Source: an uncultured Clostridia bacterium (GTDB taxonomy: Bacteria; Bacillota; Clostridia; Christensenellales; UBA1242). From it: DNA of 30,489 bases. The notes beneath the pieces are model-generated. The model saw only the letters and a list, made by a program, of their open reading frames with translations. It made no database searches and had not been told where the DNA came from. A program made the position numbers and the translations under genes. Each line of letters begins with the position of its first letter. Within the stretch, counting starts at the first letter, position 1. The stretch lies in assembly GCA_937992055.1 (NCBI GenBank), contig CALKLQ010000026.1, forward strand, positions 1 to 30,489, in the 5' to 3' direction. This document shows positions 1-6,471 of this stretch, one piece after another.

Positions 1-1
1 C

Positions 2-556
2 AAACAACAGCATGGGCATATAGAAAAGGTAGGATATGATTTGTATTGCAAGCTTTTGGATGAGGCTATAGGTGAAATTAGAGGGGAAAAACAAAAGGTT
101 GCAAGAGAGATAAAAATGGATGTCGATTTGGATGCGTATATCAGTGAAAAAACCATTCCAGATGAAAATCTTAGAATTTCTTACTATTCTCAAATTAGCC
201 AGCTAGAAAATTTTGCTCAAGCAAAACAAATTTATGAAAACATTTTGGCAGGATTTGGGGATGTTCCAATTGAAATTGTAAATTTAATGAAAATTGCCAT
301 AATCAAAAATACTTTGTCAAAACACAATGTAAAGCGTGTTTTAATTGATAATAAAAACTGTAAGTTGTTTTTGTATAAAGAGGAAAATATTTTAGATGAT
401 TTTTTAGCCAAACTTATTGAAAAGTCGGGCATAGGAGTATTAAAATTTGAAGCTTTGCCTATAATTGATTTTGTAATCGACAAAAATGTAATTGAAAAAT
501 GTAATTACATTTTAAATTTGTTGTTTGAAGATGATAAATTTGACTTTAAAGATTAA
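2..556 (+). CDS. mfd: Transcription-repair coupling factor Mfd, C-terminal part (5' truncated)
   Basis: The reading frame is open from base 2, so the gene enters from outside the window and only the last 184 residues are seen. The first visible residues contain QQHGHIEKVGYDLYCKLLDE, the conserved segment at the end of the Mfd translocase module. It is followed by the C-terminal TRCF domain (IPDENLRISYYSQI, then AGFGDVPIEIVNL). Mfd is a cytoplasmic SF2 ATPase that pushes stalled RNA polymerase off DNA lesions and recruits UvrA. This C-terminal domain normally masks the UvrA-binding region. The helicase motifs lie upstream of the window and cannot be checked. It ends in TAA, 60 bp before an exported foldase gene, an order common in Firmicutes. 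No terminator is visible between the two. A TTG at base 41 is internal and is not the start. Confidence 0.95.
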   Translation, partial: KQQHGHIEKVGYDLYCKLLDEAIGEIRGEKQKVAREIKMDVDLDAYISEKTIPDENLRISYYSQISQLENFAQAKQIYENILAGFGDVPIEIVNLMKIAIIKNTLSKHNVKRVLIDNKNCKLFLYKEENILDDFLAKLIEKSGIGVLKFEALPIIDFVIDKNVIEKCNYILNLLFEDDKFDFKD

Positions 557-561
557 AATGC

Positions 562-591
562 TTGATTTTGATTGCTTCATTTTGATATACT
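562..591 (+). promoter_or_regulatory. Candidate promoter of the foldase lipoprotein gene
   Basis: TTGATT (562-567), 18 bp, then TATACT (586-591), with an extended -10 TG at 583-584. It lies in the mfd-foldase gap, and the SD GGAG at 608-611 and ATG at 617 follow at sensible distances. The gene may be read both from this promoter and by read-through from mfd. Confidence 0.5.
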
Positions 592-616
592 TTAAAAGTT
601 AAATTGTGGAGTTTAC

Positions 617-2302
617 ATGAAAAAGAAGATTGCATTATTGCTTATGTGTTTAATTAGCTTGGCAAGTGTTTTGTCTGGCTGTACTTTATTTGAAAAAAAT
701 CTTGCTAAATATTACACTAAAACCGTTATTTCTATTGAATATCCAACAGGCGATAAAATTGATATTTCTAAAAAGGAATTAATTACCGCTTTTAATAATT
801 ATGGCTCAACTTTGGTTAGTCAGGGCTTAACCATGGAAGATGCTTTGGATAAAACCATGACCGCTCTTGTAAATCAAAAGGTGTTAATTAAAGATAGCGA
901 AGACAAAATTACTCTTTCTAATTTAGACAGGAATAATCTTTGGGAAGAATCTTTATCTTCTATTAAAACCAATTTAGAAACTTTTGCTAAAGAGGTTAGA
1001 GAAAAGTGGGAGATTGAAAATCCTGATACAAAGCAAGAAGAAGAAAAGAGTAAGGTTGTTTATAACCCTTTTGAGAAAAAAGCAGAAGTTGTTTTGGAAA
1101 ATGGAAATTATGTAATTAAGCTCATAGAAAATAATGAGGAAGAAGATGTTCCACTTATTTGCGACAAAACTGAAACTGATGAAATTTGTGATAATATTTA
1201 TGATGTTATTATTTCTATGACAACTGCGGAAACCAATTCCACTGAAAATGAAAAATTGGAAGCAAAGGTATACAATGAGGCACTTAAAAAATATGTTAGA
1301 GCCTTGGTTATAAACGAAGATGGTCAAAAATTGTCGACCGATAGCGAAAGTGTTTTTAAAAGAGAAATTAAAAGAATATATGAAAATAAACTTGATTCTT
1401 TGAAAATTTCAAAAATGCAGGAATATATCAACGGAACAAGCAATCTTTCATCAATTACAGTTAGAGAGGTTTTAAATAAATACCGTTCCATGGTTTTGGA
1501 ATCTTATACCAAATATATGGTTGCTCCTAGTCAATTTGATACAGATGTCTTAAATTCATATTCTTCTGTGAATTACATTCCAAATGATGAGTATTTCTTT
1601 GTGTCACATATTCTTTTAAAGTTTAATGATGAACAGAAAAATGAGTACTCAACCCTAGAAAGCCAGCTCAAAAAGGGTTTGATTTCACCAGCTTATTATG
1701 AAGAGAGGATGCTTGCCCTTCAAAATCAAATAACAGCCTCTGCTAGAGATTCTGAGGGAGCTTTTGGTGAGGATAAGAAAAATGCTAACGAGATTTTGAC
1801 AGAGGTTAAATCTGCTTTAGAGGTTTGCTCTAGTGATGAGCAAAAGGCAGAAGCATTTAGAAATTTGTTATATAAATATAATCAAGACGATGGTGCACTA
1901 AATAGTGAATATCTATATATTGTTGGAACAGAAAATTCTGGAATGGTTGAATCTTTTACTGAGGCTTCAAGGAACCTACACAATGACGGCAATGGAAACT
2001 TTGGTGATGTTTCCGATCTTACCATGTCTGAACATGGTGTTCATATTGTGTTTTATGCAGGAAGTGTAAAAAATTTGTTCCAAGTAAATTCTGTTGATTC
2101 ATTTTCTTTTGAAGAAAAAGATATCATTACACTTACTCAAACCTTATTAAATCCTTTGAATAATAAAACTGTTTTTGACAAGGTTTATGAACAACTTTCA
2201 AATCAGGCGACAAGTACCAACGAAGCGATGTATTTGAATGTTCTTAAAAGTGACTTAAAAATTACTAAATATACAAAGGCCTACAAAGATTTATTGGCCT
2301 AA
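617..2302 (+). CDS. Parvulin/SurA-PrsA-like peptidyl-prolyl isomerase lipoprotein
   Basis: The 561-residue protein begins with a lipoprotein signal peptide: a KKK n-region, a hydrophobic stretch, and lipobox LSGC with the lipid-accepting Cys at residue 22. Residues about 40-110 resemble the SurA/PrsA N-terminal chaperone helices (GLTMEDALDKTMTALVNQKV). A parvulin-type core is indicated by FFVSHILLKF (residues 327-336, His331) and by HGVHIVFYAG (473-482), which match the first and last strands of PpiC domains. These strands are about 150 residues apart, whereas a parvulin domain is usually about 90-100, so there is an insertion, mostly helical and charged, around residues 345-420. Its likely role is folding of exported proteins outside the membrane. 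SD GGAG at 608-611 supports the ATG at 617. Isomerase activity is not certain because the insertion makes the catalytic residues hard to align; a pure chaperone is possible. Confidence 0.75.
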   Translation: MKKKIALLLMCLISLASVLSGCTLFEKNLAKYYTKTVISIEYPTGDKIDISKKELITAFNNYGSTLVSQGLTMEDALDKTMTALVNQKVLIKDSEDKITLSNLDRNNLWEESLSSIKTNLETFAKEVREKWEIENPDTKQEEEKSKVVYNPFEKKAEVVLENGNYVIKLIENNEEEDVPLICDKTETDEICDNIYDVIISMTTAETNSTENEKLEAKVYNEALKKYVRALVINEDGQKLSTDSESVFKREIKRIYENKLDSLKISKMQEYINGTSNLSSITVREVLNKYRSMVLESYTKYMVAPSQFDTDVLNSYSSVNYIPNDEYFFVSHILLKFNDEQKNEYSTLESQLKKGLISPAYYEERMLALQNQITASARDSEGAFGEDKKNANEILTEVKSALEVCSSDEQKAEAFRNLLYKYNQDDGALNSEYLYIVGTENSGMVESFTEASRNLHNDGNGNFGDVSDLTMSEHGVHIVFYAGSVKNLFQVNSVDSFSFEEKDIITLTQTLLNPLNNKTVFDKVYEQLSNQATSTNEAMYLNVLKSDLKITKYTKAYKDLLA

Positions 2303-2323
2303 ACTTGACAACATGAAAGCTGT

Positions 2324-3676
2324 TTGCTAAACTTTATTAGAGTGAAGAAAAAGTTGTTGGCAAAACGAGTAAAAACTCAAAATAGGAAATTAAGAGCCTT
2401 TAAAACAAAAAAAGGCTCTCGTTTTGTTTATAAAAAAACTCCTAATCTTTCCTTAAAAGAGTTGCAGCAAAAACAATTGGAAAATGAAAAAATGCAACTT
2501 GATGAGGCAGAACAAGCGGTTGCAGGGCAAAAAACAAAAAAGAAAAAGATTACAAGCTTAATTACATTTTTAATAAACATTTTAGTTGTTGTTTTGGTGC
2601 TTTACATTCAATTAAAGCAAGATGATGTTTTATCATTTCAGCAACTTTTAAGTTTTAAAATAAATTATTGGTTTTTGGTGGTTGCTTTTGCACTATTTGC
2701 AGTAATGATGCTTTTTAAAAGTCTACGCGTTAACCTGCTCATCAAGCAAGAAACTAAACGTTCTAGGCCGTTTTTAAGTTATAAAGTTTGTGCTCTTGGG
2801 AGATATTATGATTGCATAACGCCTATGGCGACAGGTGGACAACCTTTTCAAGTGTATTACTTGAACAGAAGGGGGCTTCCAGCTTCTAGTGCTATTTCTG
2901 TTCCTCTAGCAAAGTACTTTATTTCTCAAATGTCATGGATTTTTATTTCCATTTTTTCAGTTATTTACTGTTTGGTCAATGGTTCTTTGGAAAATTCTAA
3001 AGTTGTATTGGTTATCAGTATAATTTGTTTTAGTTTAAATCTTATTTTGATTTCTACAATGATTTTGCTATCAGTAAGTAAAAAAATTGGAAAGATTTTG
3101 GTTGGTAAAATTTTAAGACTTCTAGAAAAAATGAAGTTGATAAAAAATTACGAAAAGCAATACAATAAGGTTATTAAAACGGTTGAAGATTATCAAACTT
3201 CAATGCGCAGTTTCGTAAAAAATAAAGGTCAGTTTTTTTTATTGTTCTTTATGTCGCTTTTTATAAATTTGCTCAATTATTCCATTCCATTTTTTATTCA
3301 TAGCGCATTAGTTCAGTTTGAGCCAAGTTTATATTTTGACATCGTTATAAAAACAATTATGATTGAAGTTGCCGCAAGCTTAATTCCATTACCAGGTGGA
3401 ACGGGAATGAGCGAATTCTCATTTACCGCTGTTTTTGCTTCAATTTTTATTGAAGGAACACTATTTTGGGCGCTTTTGATTTGGAGATTGCTTAGCTATT
3501 ATATTTATATATTGCAAGGCTTTGGTGTCATAATTTATGATTATTTTATTGGCAATAAAAAATATAATTGGCAAAGAAAAAAATGGGAACTTGAAAACGA
3601 AAGTATTGATTTTAAAAACAAACAATTAGAAAAATACAAGAGAAAAAGAAAATCATATAGAAATTTTGTCAAATAA
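2324..3676 (+). CDS. Flippase-like integral membrane protein (LPG_synthase_TM / UPF0104 type)
   Basis: About 450 residues. A Lys/Arg-rich cytoplasmic N-terminus of about 85 residues is followed by several TM helices (first at about 85-105, next at about 118-138) and a short basic C-terminus. Two motifs identify the family: ATGGQPFQVYYLNRRG (residues about 169-184) and PLPGGTGMSE (355-364), both characteristic of the MprF-type flippase domain PF03706. No lysyl-transferase (GNAT-like) domain is attached, so this is the stand-alone flippase-like form; substrate unknown, presumably a lipid or lipid-linked glycan. It follows the foldase by 21 bp and is probably cotranscribed. The start is uncertain: TTG 2324 and GTG 2342 are both in frame and neither has a clear SD. 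A TTGACA at 2305-2310 with TAAACT 17 bp later could be a promoter, which would favour GTG 2342 or a later start. Confidence 0.8.
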   Translation: MLNFIRVKKKLLAKRVKTQNRKLRAFKTKKGSRFVYKKTPNLSLKELQQKQLENEKMQLDEAEQAVAGQKTKKKKITSLITFLINILVVVLVLYIQLKQDDVLSFQQLLSFKINYWFLVVAFALFAVMMLFKSLRVNLLIKQETKRSRPFLSYKVCALGRYYDCITPMATGGQPFQVYYLNRRGLPASSAISVPLAKYFISQMSWIFISIFSVIYCLVNGSLENSKVVLVISIICFSLNLILISTMILLSVSKKIGKILVGKILRLLEKMKLIKNYEKQYNKVIKTVEDYQTSMRSFVKNKGQFFLLFFMSLFINLLNYSIPFFIHSALVQFEPSLYFDIVIKTIMIEVAASLIPLPGGTGMSEFSFTAVFASIFIEGTLFWALLIWRLLSYYIYILQGFGVIIYDYFIGNKKYNWQRKKWELENESIDFKNKQLEKYKRKRKSYRNFVK

Positions 3677-4040
3677 TTTTTTAACTTTTTATTTAACAAT
3701 AGCTTCAAAAACATGAAAAAAGGCAAAAATGTATTCAAAGCAAAATATTAAGTTTGTTGCAAAGAATCTTATCTTGCCTTTTTTCTTTGTTGAAAAGAAT
3801 GTGTAGGTCAAAACATTGTGTAGATTTATCCTTGACAAAATATTATTATTTTCTTTTAACAAAAATCATTTGTAGATATAAAATTAAATGTTTTTTAAGC
3901 TTTTTTTATTTATTTTTCTATTTTAAATAATTTAATGCAATTATTTTAAAAATTAGTAAAGTAATATAATATTTAATTTATTACTTATTTATTTAATACA
4001 TAAATATTTTTTGTTGGGAAAAATTAATTTAGAGGTGAAT
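3677..4040. other. AT-rich intergenic region upstream of the TasA-like gene
   Basis: 364 bp without a gene. It holds the nested hairpin at 3715-3785, then three short direct repeats TGTGTAG, TGTGTAG and TTTGTAG between about 3799 and 3876, and a TTGACA (3833-3838) without a good -10 at 16-18 bp. A TTTAAC/TATAAA pair near 3857-3884 is another weak promoter candidate. The last 150 bp are nearly pure A+T with no structure I can support. Confidence 0.5.
3715..3785. terminator. Nested inverted repeat, terminator-like, after the flippase gene
   Basis: GAAAAAAGGCAA (3715-3726) is perfectly complementary to TTGCCTTTTTTC (3774-3785). Inside it, ATTC (3733-3736) pairs with GAAT (3764-3767) and GCAA (3740-3743) with TTGC (3757-3760). 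The A-tract, GGCAA/TTGCC stem and T-tract make it usable as a terminator on either strand. The 47-nt interior is longer than usual, so a structured RNA is an alternative. Confidence 0.5.
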
Positions 4041-4646
4041 ATGGAACAAATCCCAGCTTTTGAACATGAAAAAAAGGAAAAAGTTAAGAAATCTGGATAT
4101 ATAATTGCAATAATTATCTTAAGTGTTTTATTAGTAGTGTCTAATTTATTTATCTTTCTTGGTGTTTATTCGAGATTTAATTTACTTAATTTTGAGCCTG
4201 CTTTTGCACTGGGCGACACTATAACAATAAATTTGGAAGAAAATTCCTCTTCATCTTCCGGACTTAGTTTTGCCGGTTCATATTTGCAAGGAGTCAAGTA
4301 TTTAGGGAAAACTAGTGTTAAAATGTCTAATTCTATCAACCCAGTTGTGTTGAGAAGCAAATTTTATACCATGATAGATAATGGGGGAATTTTAAACGTT
4401 ACTCCAATTATTGATTCCAATTGGATAGTTGGTGAAGATGGGTATTACTATTATATTTTCAAATTAAATAAAGGAGAAAAGATAACCCTTTCAAATGGTT
4501 ACATTCTTCCTAGCTTTAATGCAAACCAAGACAAGCTTTATGTTGTAAATATTGCTTGTGAAACGCTTACTGATAATCTAGATTATGCAACTATTTGGGC
4601 TACCGCACCTTCAGAGTGGTTGGATGTTTTAAGTAAAATGTCTTAA
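4041..4646 (+). CDS. Single-TM exported protein with TasA/camelysin-like ectodomain
   Basis: 201 residues from ATG 4041, chosen because AGAGGTG (4031-4037) is a good SD for it; the upstream in-frame TTG at 4011 has none. A short charged cytoplasmic N-terminus precedes one TM helix (about residues 17-42) with no clear cleavage site. The rest faces outward: a Ser-rich spacer (about 72-76), then a beta-rich domain. The order 'SNSINPVVLRSKFYT', 'W(I)VGEDGYYYY', 'LNKGEKITL', then a Y-V-V-N-I strand and 'ATIWA' resembles the CalY/TasA-type (SipW-dependent) family of fibre-forming or surface proteins, where W..G.DGYYYY and a following 'L..GE.T' are common. This is pattern recognition, not an alignment. 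No SipW-like peptidase is in the window. An unknown one-TM protein is the alternative. Confidence 0.5.
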   Translation: MEQIPAFEHEKKEKVKKSGYIIAIIILSVLLVVSNLFIFLGVYSRFNLLNFEPAFALGDTITINLEENSSSSSGLSFAGSYLQGVKYLGKTSVKMSNSINPVVLRSKFYTMIDNGGILNVTPIIDSNWIVGEDGYYYYIFKLNKGEKITLSNGYILPSFNANQDKLYVVNIACETLTDNLDYATIWATAPSEWLDVLSKMS

Positions 4647-4651
4647 TTTTT

Positions 4652-4680
4652 TTGACAAAATATGGCGCTTATTGTAATAT
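4652..4680 (+). promoter_or_regulatory. Consensus sigma-A promoter of the 85-residue membrane protein gene
   Basis: TTGACA (4652-4657), 17 bp, TAATAT (4675-4680): a near-perfect vegetative promoter. Transcription would begin near 4687, leaving a leader of only about 14 nt that holds little more than the SD (AAAAGGGG, 4687-4694). It overlaps the end region of the preceding gene's 3' flank, so the small gene has its own transcription start. Confidence 0.8.
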
Positions 4681-4700
4681 TAAAACAAAAAGGGGTTATT

Positions 4701-4958
4701 ATGGCAAATGAAGATAAAAAAATAAGTACAAAAGAAATACTTGAAACACTCAATAAAAATTTAGTTGTGAGTGAAAGAGAAAAAAAAGAACTTGAATTTG
4801 CTAGAATGGCTAATAATATTATTGAGGAACAAAATCAAATTTCAAAAAAGAAAAAACTCATTTTTGGCATTGTGTTAGGTGCTGTTTTAATGTTATTCTT
4901 GATTTTGGCACTTGCTTTGCCAAACGCAGGACAAACCAGCAAACTTTTTTTTAATTGA
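4701..4958 (+). CDS. Small single-TM protein, unknown function
   Basis: 85 residues from ATG 4701. This start is fixed by the SD AAAGGGG at 4688-4694 and by the promoter at 4652-4680: the longer in-frame start at 4662 lies between its -35 and -10 and cannot be on that transcript. Residues 1-50 are hydrophilic and helical with many Lys and Glu (MANEDKKISTKEILETLNKN onwards). A KKKK cluster precedes one TM helix (about residues 53-75), and only about 10 residues follow (NAGQTSKLFFN). By the positive-inside rule the N-terminus is cytoplasmic. It ends in TGA. I do not recognise the family. It could be a small membrane regulator or partner of the neighbouring one-TM proteins, but nothing in the sequence shows this. 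Confidence 0.75.
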   Translation: MANEDKKISTKEILETLNKNLVVSEREKKELEFARMANNIIEEQNQISKKKKLIFGIVLGAVLMLFLILALALPNAGQTSKLFFN

Positions 4959-5095
4959 TTTTAATGTTTTTAACTAGTTATGTTTTTGTTAAAAAATATT
5001 ATCATTAAGAATTTATTTTGTAATTTAACTTGTTTAATTTAAGCTATTTTTAAGTTTAAATTAGAAATTTATTTAGTCTGTTCATAAACTATTAT

Positions 5096-5219
5096 CAGAA
5101 GCTTTGTCTGAAAGGGCCTTTAGGCTCATTCAAGCAAACTGAAATTTATTAAATAGTGTTAATAGTCATATCAAAGATATAATGGCATTAACATGATTTG
5201 CGAATGAAACAAGCAAATC
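5096..5219 (+). promoter_or_regulatory. Three-hairpin structured leader upstream of the RsgI-like gene
   Basis: The 300-bp gap 4959-5258 is AT-rich up to about 5090 (TAACTAGTTA palindrome at 4971-4980), then holds three successive stem-loops. H1, 5096-5141: CAG/CTG outer pairs, GCTTTG (5101-5106) with CAAGC (5131-5135), and an inner GGGCC-TTTA-GGCTC (5114-5127). H2, 5157-5193: TGTTAAT with ATTAACA, then GTCAT (5165-5169) with ATGGC (5182-5186). H3, 5195-5219: GATTTGC with GCAAATC around an 11-nt loop. The SD and ATG follow 30-40 nt later. None has a following T-tract, so they are not classical terminators. A TATTAT at 5090-5095 could be a -10 but lacks a good -35. I recognise no known riboswitch class. 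Confidence 0.5.
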
Positions 5220-5258
5220 TACATTATTATTCTAAAATAAAAATTATTAGGAGGATTT

Positions 5259-6275
5259 ATGAAGAAAAAAGTTTTATGGATTGTTTCTTGCATCTTACTA
5301 GTTCTTGTTGCAGGAGGGATTGGGTTTGGAGTTTGGTATAATAAAAAGATAAACTCTGATGTTGCAGAATCAACCGTTCAAGTTTCAGTCAATCCAAACG
5401 TTCAATTTGTTTTAAACGGAGCAAATAGGGTTATTGAGATCAACTATTTAAATCAAGACGGAGAAATTGTTTTACTTAATGCAAAAGTAAAAGGAAAAAA
5501 GGTAAATGATGCCGTTGACATTTTTATTAATGCATCTATAGAAGCTGGTTATATTGATGTTGACACGCTTGGTACAAAAGTGGAAATCTTTGTGCAAAAT
5601 AAAGACTCTGAAAATGTTGAAAAGCTCCAAAATGAGCTTATTCAAACTATAAATAATGTTTTTGATGAAAATGGAATTGTTGCTGGGGCAGTGGCAAAAG
5701 CAAAAGATGATTTGATGGCAAAAGCACAAGAATTTGGGGTTAGTGTTGAAAAATACTCTCTTATGCTTCAAGCATCTGTTTTAGATACAACATTAAATAT
5801 TTTAGATTTGAAGGAAAAAACAGAACAGGAGCTTCTTGAAATAATAAAATCTTCAATTTCAGACTATAAAAATATTGCGTTTTCTTTAAAAGATAGTTTT
5901 ATAGAAAATATTCAAGCTCTAAAAAATAGATTTACAGAAATGTTTGAGCTAGACGAAGAGATACAATATTTAAAAGAAAGTATAAATAAATCTAACTTAA
6001 CTGAAGATGCAAAAAAAGCTATTAATGCTCAAATTGACAGAAATCTAGAACAATATAATGCATTAAAAAAGCAATTTAATGAGGAATATGAAAAATTAAT
6101 TGAAAAGTTTGAGGAAGATAGTCATACTTATATTTTAAGAAGCAAGGAAAAGTTTAACGAGTTAAAAGAATTAAATAGAACTAAAATTCAACAACATCTT
6201 CAAGAATATAAAAACAATAGGGATGAAGTTATACAAAACATAAAAGACTATAGAGATTCTTTAAAAACAGCTTAA
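5259..6275 (+). CDS. Membrane-anchored protein with RsgI middle-like domain and C-terminal coiled coil
   Basis: 338 residues; AGGAGG at 5249-5254 supports ATG 5259. A lysine-rich start leads straight into one TM helix (residues about 4-27). Residues about 38-150 match the extracytoplasmic middle domain of RsgI-type anti-sigma factors: VQVSVNPNVQFVLNGANRVI, 'LNQDGEIVLL', 'VKGKKVNDAVDIFI', then a beta strand 'KVEIFVQNKDSENVEKLQNE' and a helix. Classical RsgI has a cytoplasmic sigma-binding domain before the TM; here only about three residues precede it, so anti-sigma activity by that route is missing. Residues about 170-338 are almost entirely charged helix with a heptad-like pattern, predicted coiled coil, where clostridial RsgI proteins often carry carbohydrate-binding domains. 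No sigI gene is adjacent. It faces a convergent gene across a bidirectional terminator. Likely an envelope sensor or structural protein; function unknown. Confidence 0.7.
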   Translation: MKKKVLWIVSCILLVLVAGGIGFGVWYNKKINSDVAESTVQVSVNPNVQFVLNGANRVIEINYLNQDGEIVLLNAKVKGKKVNDAVDIFINASIEAGYIDVDTLGTKVEIFVQNKDSENVEKLQNELIQTINNVFDENGIVAGAVAKAKDDLMAKAQEFGVSVEKYSLMLQASVLDTTLNILDLKEKTEQELLEIIKSSISDYKNIAFSLKDSFIENIQALKNRFTEMFELDEEIQYLKESINKSNLTEDAKKAINAQIDRNLEQYNALKKQFNEEYEKLIEKFEEDSHTYILRSKEKFNELKELNRTKIQQHLQEYKNNRDEVIQNIKDYRDSLKTA

Positions 6276-6309
6276 TAATTTTTAGTCTAATCAACGCTAT
6301 GTGATGATG

Positions 6310-6335
6310 TTTTGCTTGTTTTACTCGTAAATTAG
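6310..6335 (+). repeat. Dispersed intergenic repeat, copy A
   Basis: The core TTTTGCTTGTTTTACTCGTA at 6310-6329 resembles CTTTACTCGTTTTACTTGCA at 29704-29723; over the 26-27 bp alignment about 18 positions agree and GTTTTACT is identical. Both copies lie 25-35 bp after a stop codon. Confidence 0.4.
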
Positions 6336-6430
6336 TTTTCTTTTATAAAATTTTTGCTAGGCAAGGGCATATAAATCGTTTTTTAAAATAAATGTGTTTT
6401 ATCAAAACATTTTTGCTTAAATAAAATTAA

Positions 6431-6465
6431 AAAAAACTTCTATGTTGTTTTCATAGAAGTTTTTT
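6431..6465. terminator. Bidirectional intrinsic terminator between convergent genes
   Basis: AACTTCTATG (6435-6444) pairs with CATAGAAGTT (6452-6461) around a 7-nt loop, flanked by an A-run on the left and a T-run on the right, so it works on both strands. It lies between the RsgI-like gene (ends 6275) and the convergent minus-strand gene (ends 6472). Confidence 0.85.
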
Positions 6466-6471
6466 AATGGC

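Noticed and set aside
974..1327. 117-codon minus-strand frame inside the foldase gene
   Set aside because: Phe/Ile/Asn-rich antisense shadow without SD; the plus-strand gene is clearly real.
4011..4040. TTG start extending the TasA-like protein
   Set aside because: No SD upstream; ATG 4041 has AGAGGTG at the right distance.
4662..4700. Upstream in-frame ATG extending the 85-residue protein by 13 residues
   Set aside because: It lies between the -35 and -10 of a near-consensus promoter and has no SD; ATG 4701 has both.
5259..6275. Complete SigI-RsgI sigma/anti-sigma system
   Set aside because: No sigI gene is adjacent and the protein lacks the cytoplasmic sigma-binding domain.
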